Shown piece by piece: positions 56,430 through 64,000 of a DNA stretch of 64,000 bases. The notes below the pieces were generated by a model. The model was not told where the DNA came from, ran no database searches, and was given only the letters and a program-made list of their open reading frames with translations. Made by a program: the position numbers and the translations under genes. Each line of letters starts with the position of its first letter. The stretch's first letter is position 1. This DNA is from Pseudomonadota bacterium (lineage in GTDB: Bacteria; Pseudomonadota; Gammaproteobacteria; Burkholderiales; Burkholderiaceae_E): NCBI GenBank assembly GCA_029779435.1, contig JAKPAM010000100.1, positions 1 through 64,000 of the forward strand, written 5' to 3'.

Positions 56430-56448
56430 CGAAGTCTCCGTCGTGGTC

Positions 56449-57237
56449 TCAGGGCGTCGTGGGATAGCTGGCCGCCATGCCGGCGCGCGCGTCGATCTGG
56501 ATGCCATAAGGGGGGAAGGGGTAGCGAAGGCCGTTGCGCGACAGCGCCTGCATGCCTTGCAGGGCCACGCCGATGTCAGCGACGGTCAGGGCCATCAGCA
56601 TTTCATCGTCGAGCACACCGCCGTAGCGGCGTTCGGCGAAGCAGGGGATCGACAGGCTGGGCTCGCGCGTCTTCAGCGCGCGTCCCCAGGAATCGGCGCA
56701 GGAGGATTCGCCGACCACTCCCCATTGGAAGTTGCGGTAACCCCTCCACTGCAACCCGTTGATGAAATACATCATGGCGCCCGGGGTCGCATAGAAGAGC
56801 GCGATGTCGGGTTCGCCCAGCGGCTCGTCCGCCCGGCCCGACCAGTGGTGAAGCGGCGAGACCACCAGCGCTTCGTATCGTCCTTGGGGCATGCGGTGCA
56901 TGGCGGCCTGGTGACGCGTCGCGTCTTCGACGGTGGCGAACCAGACGCCGGCCATCTGCTTGCCGGTATGCCATTGCGGGTCGTCCTGGCGCAGCCCGAC
57001 CACGACGCGGCACTGGTCGCCCACCAGGTCGTCGGCGGTGATGCCGACGGTCCTGCCCAGCCGGGCGGCCTGTCCGACGATCTGGTCCAGCGTGTGCACC
57101 TTGTCGGGCCGGCGCAGCTTGGGGATGCTCCCCAAGGTGTCGGCCGACGCGAACAGTTTCATCCCGATAGGCGGGGTGCGCAGCTTGAGCGTGGATTCCA
57201 GGGCCGAGGCCAGGGAAGAAAGCGTATCCGGAAGCAT
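56449..57237 (-). CDS. DUF169 domain protein
   Basis: 262 residues. RTPPIGMKLFASADTLG, YEALVVSPLHHWSGRADEPLG and WGVVGESSCADSWGRALKTRE are the conserved blocks of DUF169, a family of unknown function often seen near CoA ligases and transport genes in proteobacteria. No membrane or signal segments. Located between the acyl-CoA ligase and the LivK-like gene. Confidence 0.8.
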   Translation of the reverse strand: MLPDTLSSLASALESTLKLRTPPIGMKLFASADTLGSIPKLRRPDKVHTLDQIVGQAARLGRTVGITADDLVGDQCRVVVGLRQDDPQWHTGKQMAGVWFATVEDATRHQAAMHRMPQGRYEALVVSPLHHWSGRADEPLGEPDIALFYATPGAMMYFINGLQWRGYRNFQWGVVGESSCADSWGRALKTREPSLSIPCFAERRYGGVLDDEMLMALTVADIGVALQGMQALSRNGLRYPFPPYGIQIDARAGMAASYPTTP

Positions 57238-57334
57238 GGTAGGGAGGGGGACTGGCGGTCGGAGATGGCGAGAGAAGCGTTCAGGGTCTGTTCACACGAG
57301 GATCGAGCCTTCACCGAGGCCCTGGTTCACGTCC

Positions 57335-58873
57335 TTAGCGCGAGAACGCGCGCCCGGTGCCCGTGTACTGCTCGCGCAGCACGCGCTTGAGCAGCTTGCC
57401 GGTGGCGTTGCGCGGAAGCTGGGCCACGATCTCGACCCGGCGTGGGCACTTGTAGTGCGCCAGGCGCTCGCGCATCCACGCGATCAGCGCCTGTGCCGGG
57501 AGTTCGATGCCGGGCTGGGTGACGACCAGCGCCAGGACGGTTTCGCCCCAGCGCTCGTCGGGCACGCCGATGACGGCCGCCTCCAGCACGTCCGGGTGCT
57601 GGAGCAACTGCCGCTCGACTTCGGCCGGATAGATGTTCTCGCCGCCGCTGATGACCATGTCCTTCTTGCGGTCGATCAGGGTCAGGAAACCCTCGTCGTC
57701 GCGCACGGCCATGTCGCCGGTGTGGAACCAGCCACCGGCCAGGGCTTGGGCCGAGGCGGGAGCCAGGCCCCAGTAGCCTTTGAAGACGTTCGGGCCGCGC
57801 ACGAGCAACTCGCCGATCTCGCCGGCGGGCAACTCGTGATCCTCGGCATCCACCACGCGGCATTCCACGTGCCGCAAAGGCACGCCGATGGAGGCCGGCT
57901 TCTCGTGGAAGCGATCAGGGTCCGACACCGTGCAGACCGGTGACGTCTCGGTCAGGCCGTAGCCATCGCACAGGCGCCAGCCGCGCTGGCCGAAGAACGC
58001 GAGCAAAGGCAGCGGGCAGGGCGAGCCGCCGCTCATGCTCCAGCGGACGGCCGAGGCGTCGAAGGCCGCCATGTCGGGGCATTCGCGCAGCGCGCTCCAC
58101 ATCGTGGGGACGAGAAACTGCACTGTCACCCGCTCTTCGCGCATCAGCGCCAGCACTCGCCGAGGCTCGAACCGATCGACCGTGACCACCTTGCCGCCCA
58201 GGTACAGCAGGGGCAGCGAGAAGATGCCCATGGCGCCGATATGGAACAGCGGGGCGACGGCCAGCGTGGCATCCGTGCGCAGCAGGCCTTCGGGCGAGCC
58301 GCACATGTTCAGGGCGTTCCACAGCATGTTGCCGTGCGTGAGCATGGCGCCCTTGGGCTGCCCGGTGGTGCCGGACGTGTACATGACCATGCACACGTCG
58401 TCGAGCGCGACCTGGGCTCCACCGAAGGGGCTGGCCGTGCCGCCCTCGGCGAAGGCTTGCAGCGTGGCGTCGTCCAGCGGGACGATCTGGCCCCCTCTGT
58501 CGGGCGCGGCGTCCAAGGCGTCGCCTGCCAGCGCCATGAACTGCGGCGATGCGAACAGCATCGTCGCACCCGAGTCGGCCAGGATGTAGCCGATTTCCGG
58601 CGCCGACAGGCGGAAGTTGATGGGCACCAGGATGGCGCCGCAGCGGGCCGCCGCGAAAACGATCTGGAAGAAGGCCGCCGAGTTGGCGGCCAGCAGGGCG
58701 ACCCGGTCGCCGGGACGGATGCCGCGGGCGCGCAGCGCGCCGGCCAGCGCGTCGATGGCCGCGTCGAGTTCCGCGTAGGTGTATCGTTGCCCGCTCCCAC
58801 CGTCCACCAGCGCGGTGTCGCCACCCCGGCGCGCCGCCCGGGCGCGGATCCAGCTTGCGATGCCGTGGTCCAC
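57335..58873 (-). CDS. Acyl-CoA synthetase/AMP-dependent ligase
   Basis: 512 residues from a GTG at 58871-58873 with GGGGACGAG before it. The AMP-binding motifs are complete: MVMYTSGTTGQPKGAML, YGLTETSPV, GGWFHTGDMAVRD and the C-terminal LPRNATGKLLKRVL with the catalytic lysine. Long-chain or aromatic acid activation to the CoA thioester. Divergent from an XRE-cupin regulator across a region with three imperfect 12-bp tandem repeats. First gene of the set with DUF169 and LivK. Confidence 0.92.
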   Translation of the reverse strand: MDHGIASWIRARAARRGGDTALVDGGSGQRYTYAELDAAIDALAGALRARGIRPGDRVALLAANSAAFFQIVFAAARCGAILVPINFRLSAPEIGYILADSGATMLFASPQFMALAGDALDAAPDRGGQIVPLDDATLQAFAEGGTASPFGGAQVALDDVCMVMYTSGTTGQPKGAMLTHGNMLWNALNMCGSPEGLLRTDATLAVAPLFHIGAMGIFSLPLLYLGGKVVTVDRFEPRRVLALMREERVTVQFLVPTMWSALRECPDMAAFDASAVRWSMSGGSPCPLPLLAFFGQRGWRLCDGYGLTETSPVCTVSDPDRFHEKPASIGVPLRHVECRVVDAEDHELPAGEIGELLVRGPNVFKGYWGLAPASAQALAGGWFHTGDMAVRDDEGFLTLIDRKKDMVISGGENIYPAEVERQLLQHPDVLEAAVIGVPDERWGETVLALVVTQPGIELPAQALIAWMRERLAHYKCPRRVEIVAQLPRNATGKLLKRVLREQYTGTGRAFSR

Positions 58874-58887
58874 CTCGTCCCCTTATC

Positions 58888-58923
58888 GTCGTCAGTGCGG
58901 TCGTCAGTGTGGTCGTCGCTGTG
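58888..58923. repeat. Three imperfect 12-bp tandem repeats in the divergent region
   Basis: GTCGTCAGTGCG, GTCGTCAGTGTG and GTCGTCGCTGTG lie end to end between the ligase and the XRE-cupin regulator. The unit is close to one helical turn, as for regulator arrays. They may be binding sites of the neighbouring regulator. Confidence 0.55.
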
Positions 58924-59012
58924 CGAGACGGTCATTTTGATGAACTATTGGTCAGTATATTAATCTATCGATCTGGCGAGAGCTACCACATCGGACCAGT
59001 CTTTTTCAGCCA

Positions 59013-59618
59013 ATGCCCGATATCAATCTGATCGTTGCTCGCAACGTCGAGCGCTTCCGCCTGCAGCGCAGGATGTCCGCCTCGCAGGTGGCCCGCGAGG
59101 CCGGCCTGTCCAAGGCCACGCTGCTGTCCATCGAGATGGGGCGGGCCAATCCCACGCTGGACACGTTGCAGCGCCTGAGCGAGGCGCTGAAGGTTTCCGT
59201 GCCGGACCTGATCGTCGAAAGCGCCGAGTCGGTGGTGGACGTGCGTCGGGCGGGGGAACGTGCTTCGCGCACGATGGGCGGCATGCAACTGCGGCCGCTC
59301 GCGACGTTTTATGGCTCGGAGTTGGTCTACGTGTTCACGGCGACGGTGAACACCGATGGTAGCGTCGCGCCCGCGCACGAGGTGGGCAGCGCGGAGAGCG
59401 TCTTCGTGCTTTCGGGCACCGTACTGGTCGGGCCTTGCGACGCGCTGGCCGAGTTGAATGCCGGCGACTGGATCCGTTTTCCGACCGACCGGCCGCACGC
59501 CTGCCGGGCGGTGAAGGGCCAGGCCGAGGTGCTGTTCATCGCCGTGCGCCGCAGCATCCCCGGCGTTTCCGAGAGCACCCGCACGGCTCCCGTGTGCAGC
59601 CGGGGCGCCCAGGCCTGA
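59013..59618 (+). CDS. XRE-family transcriptional regulator with C-terminal cupin domain
   Basis: 201 residues. The helix-turn-helix is at about 10-62: NVERFRLQRRMSASQVAREA then GLSKATLLSIEMGRANPT. A cupin domain follows (about 100-185) with ESVFVLSGTVLVGP and GDWIRFPTDRPHACRA. Such proteins commonly control adjacent catabolic or transport operons in response to a small ligand. The divergent acyl-CoA ligase/DUF169/LivK set is the likely target. AT-rich bases (58955-58975) ahead of the gene hold the probable promoter. Confidence 0.9.
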   Translation: MPDINLIVARNVERFRLQRRMSASQVAREAGLSKATLLSIEMGRANPTLDTLQRLSEALKVSVPDLIVESAESVVDVRRAGERASRTMGGMQLRPLATFYGSELVYVFTATVNTDGSVAPAHEVGSAESVFVLSGTVLVGPCDALAELNAGDWIRFPTDRPHACRAVKGQAEVLFIAVRRSIPGVSESTRTAPVCSRGAQA

Positions 59619-59787
59619 GGCCTGGAAAGACGGCATCGCATCCGGTCGCGGCATCGACCGGATGGTCATGACCGGCGACCGCGGCATGATCCGACCGCGG
59701 CATGATTTCCAAGGCCCGATCGCCTCGTCGCGCCGGATTGGCGGCGTGGGTTGGATCACCGCGCTCGAGAGCGCATCGATCCGCGCC

Positions 59788-62499
59788 TTAGCGGATCAAT
59801 CCCAGTTGTCGTGCCGCGCTGACGGCCTGGGTTCTGCTGCCGACGGCCAGCTTGCTGTTGATGTTGCGCAGATGAGTCCGTGCCGTGCTGTCGGAGATGG
59901 ACAGCTTCTCGCATATCGCGCTGTTCGAATAGCCGTCGGCCAGCAGCCTCAGGACGAACAGCTCCTTCTGCGTCAAGGGATCGAGCAGCAGAGTCGTCAC
60001 CCGCGTCGCCTCGGGCTTTGAACCGACGAGCCCGGCGACGCTGCGCTCGGCCTCGGTCGGTTCGCATGCCTGCAGGCCGAACGCCTGCAACAACTCCCGC
60101 ACGTATCGGGCCAACGGGTCGGCGGATGCGGCCGTGTCGTCCGATTTCAGCGACGCCGCCAGGCGGCTGATCAGCATTCCCATCGTCGGCCCCTCGTCGA
60201 CCATGAGGCGGACGAGCCCCTGCGCGGCGCAGCGCCGCAACGTCTGCGCCAGCAGGCTCACCGCCGATTCGACGCCTTCATGGCGAACCAGGGCGATCGA
60301 GTGCACCAGACGCAGCGCGGTGGCCCGCCGGTGGCGCTGGGCGCTCACCGCCTCGGCGGCCTCCCGCGCGAGCCTCAGGGCCGCGTGCCGGGCATCCCCG
60401 GCCACGGCCTCCCAGCGCAAGCGGCTCAGCGTCAGGTCATCGACATCGTTGCCGAACAGACGCAGTTTCGATGCGCCATGCCAATCCGCGCTGCTCGCGC
60501 GGTCCAGCTCGGCGCGCGCGGCCGGCGCACGTCCCTGCAGCAGTTGGATGCGGGCACGCTCGAGGTGTGCGCTGGCGACCACGCGCGGAAGCTGGCGTCG
60601 ATAGCCGAGATTCTCGAGTTCACAGATCAGGCGGAAGCATTCATCGACGTCTCCATCGCCGAAAGCGATGCGCGCGAGCATCCGATAGCCGTGAATCATG
60701 TGGTCCGCGAGGCCGATGTCCCTGGCCACCGGCAGATAGACGCGCAGCAGATCGACGGCGGTAACGATGTCGTTGCGTTCATACGCCATGGCGGCGTAGA
60801 GGACGCCCGGCCAGGCGTTGCCATAGGTCAGGCCGTCATTGTCGATGCAACTGATCTTCAGCGCGGTGTGAAAGCGTGCCTTCGCTTCGTGGATACGGCC
60901 TTCGACGAGTTCCAGCATGCCCGCCATGGTTTCGGCATGCATGCTGGTCAGCGCACTCTCGCGGCTCGATGGCGAGCGCCGGTTGCGGTCCACCAGTTGC
61001 ATCGCTTCGAACGACAGGCCTTTGACCGTGAAGACGTTCGACATGACGTTGATCAGTGCGTTGTCGGCAAAAGCCATTTCGCTCGGAAGCCGAGCCAGGC
61101 TCTGCTGGCCGATCCGATAAGCGTCGTCATACCGGTCCATCATCGACAGAAGCGCTGGCACCAGCGCGGACACCAACGGCCACACTTCGGGGTCTTCCGA
61201 ACCAGGAAGGTCGCTGTCCTGCAGCCGCTGCATCGCTTCTGCCGGACCCCGTGTGAAGCATACGGCCCAGATCTGCACGATCCTCATCCGCGGATGAGGA
61301 TCCAGCGATCCGCCAGGCAAGGCTTCGAACCAGCGTGCCAACAGCCGCATGCGGCCCTGGGACAGCAGGGCCAGCATGTGCCTGGATATCAATGCCGACG
61401 CGCGATCGACGAGTCCCGCTTCGAGCAGATGGTCGATCGCGGGAACCGGCTTGCCGTTGGCCTCGAACCATCGCGCCGCGGCCTCGTGGAGCGCTGCGAG
61501 GTCGCCGCGCCTGTCATGGCGCAATTGCGACTGCAGGAAACTCGCGAAGAGACTGTGATAGCGATAGCTGCCTTCCTCACCGTCGATCGGCGTGACCATC
61601 ACGTTGTGGGAGCTTAGCTCCCTTAGCATCCGCGAACCGTCGACGTTCGGTACCACGGCCTCGCACAAGGCTGGTGTCAAGACCCGCAGCACGCTGGTGC
61701 GCAGCAGAAAATCCTGCACCCCGACGCTCTGCTGCCTGAACACGTCATCGAGCAGGTAGTCGGCCACCGTCATGCTGGAGCCGGAGAAGCTGGCGATGAA
61801 CGCGGACTTGGACTGCCGGCTCTCCAGCGCCATCGACGCGAGCCACAGGCCGGCGATCCAGCCTTCGGTCTTCACGTGCAATCGCCGCACGTCGCCGTCA
61901 GCCAGCTTGCCGTGGCCTCGCAGGCCGAGCAGTTCCTGGGTCTCCACCAACGAGAAACACAACGCCGCCGCATCGATTTCGACCAGTTGCCGGCGCGCCC
62001 GCATTCGCGCCAGTTGCAACCCGGGCAGCGTGCGAGAGCCGATGATGACCTTGCCGCAGGCCGGAAGCTGATCCACCAGGTACTGCAGTACGTCGAACAC
62101 GGCCCTGCTATGGACGGCCTCAGCGTCGTCGAGGAACAGCGCGAACGGTTGGCTGCTACGCGCCAGCGGTCCGATCAACGTGGCATCGCCAACGGCTTTC
62201 TCGGTCAGGTGGTTGGCGAACTCGGGGATCTGGCGCAGCGCCTGCGTCAGGCAACGCATGAAGCGCGCCACGTCATTGTCGCCGGCGTCCAGCGTCAACC
62301 AGGCCGTGGCGGTACCGTCCTTTTCGAGGCTGCGCCGGAACTGCACCATCGCGGTGGTCTTGCCGTAGCCTGCCGGCGCGCGGAGCAGGATCAACCGAGC
62401 TTCATCTCGCGCGAGCCCGACGATGCGCGGCCGTTGTACCTGATTGGTTTCGGCTGCGGCCGGCCGCAGCTTGGCATCGATGATCCTCGCGGCTGTCAT
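59788..62499 (-). CDS. MalT-like large LuxR-family regulator (LAL)
   Basis: 903 residues from the ATG at 62497-62499. The N-terminal ATPase has Walker A APAGYGKT (41-48) and FALFLDDAEAVH as Walker B. A long helical TPR-like middle part (about 330-800) follows. The C-terminal LuxR helix-turn-helix starts LTQKELFVLRLLADGYSNSA and ends ARTHLRNINSKL. LAL proteins activate catabolic genes on binding an inducer. It is divergent from an acyl-CoA ligase, a likely target. The frame is open further upstream to 63018 but lies inside the ligase gene, so the shorter start is used. Confidence 0.9.
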   Translation of the reverse strand: MTAARIIDAKLRPAAAETNQVQRPRIVGLARDEARLILLRAPAGYGKTTAMVQFRRSLEKDGTATAWLTLDAGDNDVARFMRCLTQALRQIPEFANHLTEKAVGDATLIGPLARSSQPFALFLDDAEAVHSRAVFDVLQYLVDQLPACGKVIIGSRTLPGLQLARMRARRQLVEIDAAALCFSLVETQELLGLRGHGKLADGDVRRLHVKTEGWIAGLWLASMALESRQSKSAFIASFSGSSMTVADYLLDDVFRQQSVGVQDFLLRTSVLRVLTPALCEAVVPNVDGSRMLRELSSHNVMVTPIDGEEGSYRYHSLFASFLQSQLRHDRRGDLAALHEAAARWFEANGKPVPAIDHLLEAGLVDRASALISRHMLALLSQGRMRLLARWFEALPGGSLDPHPRMRIVQIWAVCFTRGPAEAMQRLQDSDLPGSEDPEVWPLVSALVPALLSMMDRYDDAYRIGQQSLARLPSEMAFADNALINVMSNVFTVKGLSFEAMQLVDRNRRSPSSRESALTSMHAETMAGMLELVEGRIHEAKARFHTALKISCIDNDGLTYGNAWPGVLYAAMAYERNDIVTAVDLLRVYLPVARDIGLADHMIHGYRMLARIAFGDGDVDECFRLICELENLGYRRQLPRVVASAHLERARIQLLQGRAPAARAELDRASSADWHGASKLRLFGNDVDDLTLSRLRWEAVAGDARHAALRLAREAAEAVSAQRHRRATALRLVHSIALVRHEGVESAVSLLAQTLRRCAAQGLVRLMVDEGPTMGMLISRLAASLKSDDTAASADPLARYVRELLQAFGLQACEPTEAERSVAGLVGSKPEATRVTTLLLDPLTQKELFVLRLLADGYSNSAICEKLSISDSTARTHLRNINSKLAVGSRTQAVSAARQLGLIR

Positions 62500-62668
62500 C
62501 CCTGTCACTTGGCACGTGCCGGGTACGCGTCGCCCGCTCGCTTGGCGGCGGGCGCGGACATCTCGCCCCGACAGACTCCTTTCCGCTGGAGGCAAGCGAA
62601 TCGTCGGTTCCGACGATCGAGCGAGCCTACGTGCCGAATAGTCTATAGCGAAATACCGGAGACAGCGG

Positions 62669-64000
62669 ATGACGATTTCTTCAGGAACGGCGGATACCGG
62701 TTCGGCGAGCGTCCCTGCCGGATCGGCCGGATCGGCCGAAGCAGCCTTGCCGAACTCGCTGGAGCACTGGGCGGCGGTTCGACCCGCGGAGGTGGCCATC
62801 GTCGACGGCCCGCATTCGGTGACCTGGGGCGCATGGAACGATGTGTCCGACCGCTTGGCCGATGCACTGAAGCGGCGAGGGGTCGGATCCGGCGACATCA
62901 TCGCGGTTCGTACGCAGATTCGCCATGAATGGTTATTCGTCAGCGAAGCGGCCGCCAAGCTGGGCTGCGCGCTGCTTCCGTTCAACTGGCGGCTGACGCC
63001 GGCCGAGTCGCGCCACATCCTGCTCGACAGCGCAGCGTCGGTGCTGATCTTCGACGACGAGGACCCGGCCGCGTTCGCACCAGCCTACGAAGGGCTCGGT
63101 CTGAAGGCGGTGATCAGCGTCGACAACGCGGACGCGGGCCTGCCGACGCTGGCGGCGCTGATCGACGAAGGCGCGCCGACGCCGCGGATGTCCGCCGGCC
63201 GGCCCAACCTGATCATCTATACGTCCGGCACGACCGGCAAGCCGAAGGGCGTCGCGATGGGGGACGTGCCCCAAACGCAGGAGTGGGCCGAATACAGGCA
63301 GAGCGTCAGGGAGGCGGATCCGCAGCAGGCCGGCGCGCGCTCCCTCCTCGCCTTGCCGATGCACCACGGCGCCGGGCCGAGCGTATGCACGGCGGCCCTG
63401 ACCGCCGGCAACACGGTGGTCTTGATGCGCCGCTTCTCGCCCGAGGCCGCGCTGGCCCTTATCGAAAGCCAGCGCATCAACCATTGGGTGACCGTGCCGA
63501 CGATGCTCAACCGTATCGCGGCACTGCCGAAAGAAGTGCTGGATCGCTATGACGTGAGTTCGTTGCGTTCCTTGCGTACGGGCGCCGCCCCGGTCCCCGA
63601 CAGCCTCAAGGACTGGGTGCGAAGCTATTTCGGCGAGGTGCTGCACGAAGCTTATGGCGCGACCGAAGTCGGGATGATCGCGCACCTCAGCCCCCAGGAC
63701 ATGCGCAGGAAGCCGGGGTCTTCCGGCAAGCCGTACCGGCATGTGCGGATCCGCATCAAGGATGAGGCCGGCAAGGTGATGCCGGTCGGCGAGGCGGGCG
63801 CGATCTGGGTCAAGTCGCCGACCGTCATCCAGCGCTACCTGAATGCCCCGCTGCTCGGCCGGGACACGATCGACGAGGACGGTTACTTCCAGGTAGGCGA
63901 TGTCGGGCGGCTGGATGCGGACGGCTACGTCTACCTGACGGACCGCATCAAGGACATGATCATCTCGGGCGGCGTGAACATCTATCCAGCGGAGATCGAG
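62669..64000 (+). CDS. AMP-dependent acyl-CoA ligase, 3' end beyond window
   Basis: 444 codons are seen from an ATG at 62669 and the frame is still open at the window edge. IIYTSGTTGKPKGVAM (AMP-binding motif), HEAYGATEVGMIAHLSP, DGYFQVGDVGRLDADGYVYL and ISGGVNIYPAEIE are the core motifs; only the last about 70 residues (catalytic lysine region) are missing from view. It is divergent from the LAL regulator across 169 bases that contain the palindrome GGCACGTGCC (62511-62520). An acid-activating enzyme of a catabolic pathway is inferred. Confidence 0.9.
   Translation, partial: MTISSGTADTGSASVPAGSAGSAEAALPNSLEHWAAVRPAEVAIVDGPHSVTWGAWNDVSDRLADALKRRGVGSGDIIAVRTQIRHEWLFVSEAAAKLGCALLPFNWRLTPAESRHILLDSAASVLIFDDEDPAAFAPAYEGLGLKAVISVDNADAGLPTLAALIDEGAPTPRMSAGRPNLIIYTSGTTGKPKGVAMGDVPQTQEWAEYRQSVREADPQQAGARSLLALPMHHGAGPSVCTAALTAGNTVVLMRRFSPEAALALIESQRINHWVTVPTMLNRIAALPKEVLDRYDVSSLRSLRTGAAPVPDSLKDWVRSYFGEVLHEAYGATEVGMIAHLSPQDMRRKPGSSGKPYRHVRIRIKDEAGKVMPVGEAGAIWVKSPTVIQRYLNAPLLGRDTIDEDGYFQVGDVGRLDADGYVYLTDRIKDMIISGGVNIYPAEIE

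Noticed and set aside
62500-63018. N-terminal extension of the LAL regulator
   Set aside because: It would run antisense through the well-supported acyl-CoA ligase beginning at 62669.

Overview
The window reads as chromosomal DNA of a high-GC betaproteobacterium, most likely order Burkholderiales. Support comes from two DUF4148 exported proteins, a Porin_4-type porin, a Bug-type (TctC) solute receptor, LivK- and GltI-type binding proteins without transporters, a MalT-like LuxR regulator next to acyl-CoA ligases, and a glmU-glmS pair. No tRNA, rRNA or CRISPR array was seen.

Layout. 0-3.8 kb: an operon of a luciferase-like flavin oxidoreductase, an isochorismatase-fold hydrolase and a TrpD-like phosphoribosyltransferase. 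The last gene is cut by an IS21-family element. The operon faces a HutC-type GntR regulator across an AT-rich gap with a TGTATATACA operator. 3.8-5.8 kb: a frameshifted acyl-CoA synthetase remnant, a VapC-like PIN protein with only an antitoxin remnant, and a DUF3750 protein. 6-10.8 kb: AraC regulator, exported metallo-beta-lactamase-fold protein, a deleted AAA ATPase, a J-domain protein and ChrA. 10.9-18.2 kb: DUF4148, a Kef-type antiporter, a penicillin-acylase-family Ntn hydrolase coupled to a class III aminotransferase, and a second luciferase-like oxidoreductase.

18.3-24.6 kb is the most striking unit. It is a three-gene operon with ATGA overlaps at both junctions: a periplasmic glutamate/aspartate-type binding protein, a SIR2-like/TIR protein, and a membrane-anchored STAND NTPase with a WD40 array. 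It looks like a sensor-NTPase-NADase conflict or defence system with an extracytoplasmic input. 24.8-36 kb is mixed housekeeping and accessory: FAD monooxygenase, SirB2, NnrS, YecA, ClC, a second DUF4148, Bug receptor and a large 2OG-Fe(II) oxygenase. 36-38.4 kb is a gene graveyard (truncated thpR, higA, higB and an amber-interrupted gene) bounded by a 60-bp imperfect repeat.

38.4-45.6 kb holds a RES-domain protein, then a two-gene unit of a nitrilase-fold protein overlapping a Rad50-like ATPase with a CxxC hook. This lies just downstream of the glmS 3' end, the classical attTn7 position, and is a second candidate uncharacterised system. 45.9-49.2 kb is glmU-glmS. 49.3-64 kb contains a porin, a DUF6279 lipoprotein, a nitronate monooxygenase, TrpB2, a putA remnant, a LivK/DUF169/acyl-CoA ligase cluster divergent from an XRE-cupin regulator, and a LAL regulator divergent from an acyl-CoA ligase that runs off the window.
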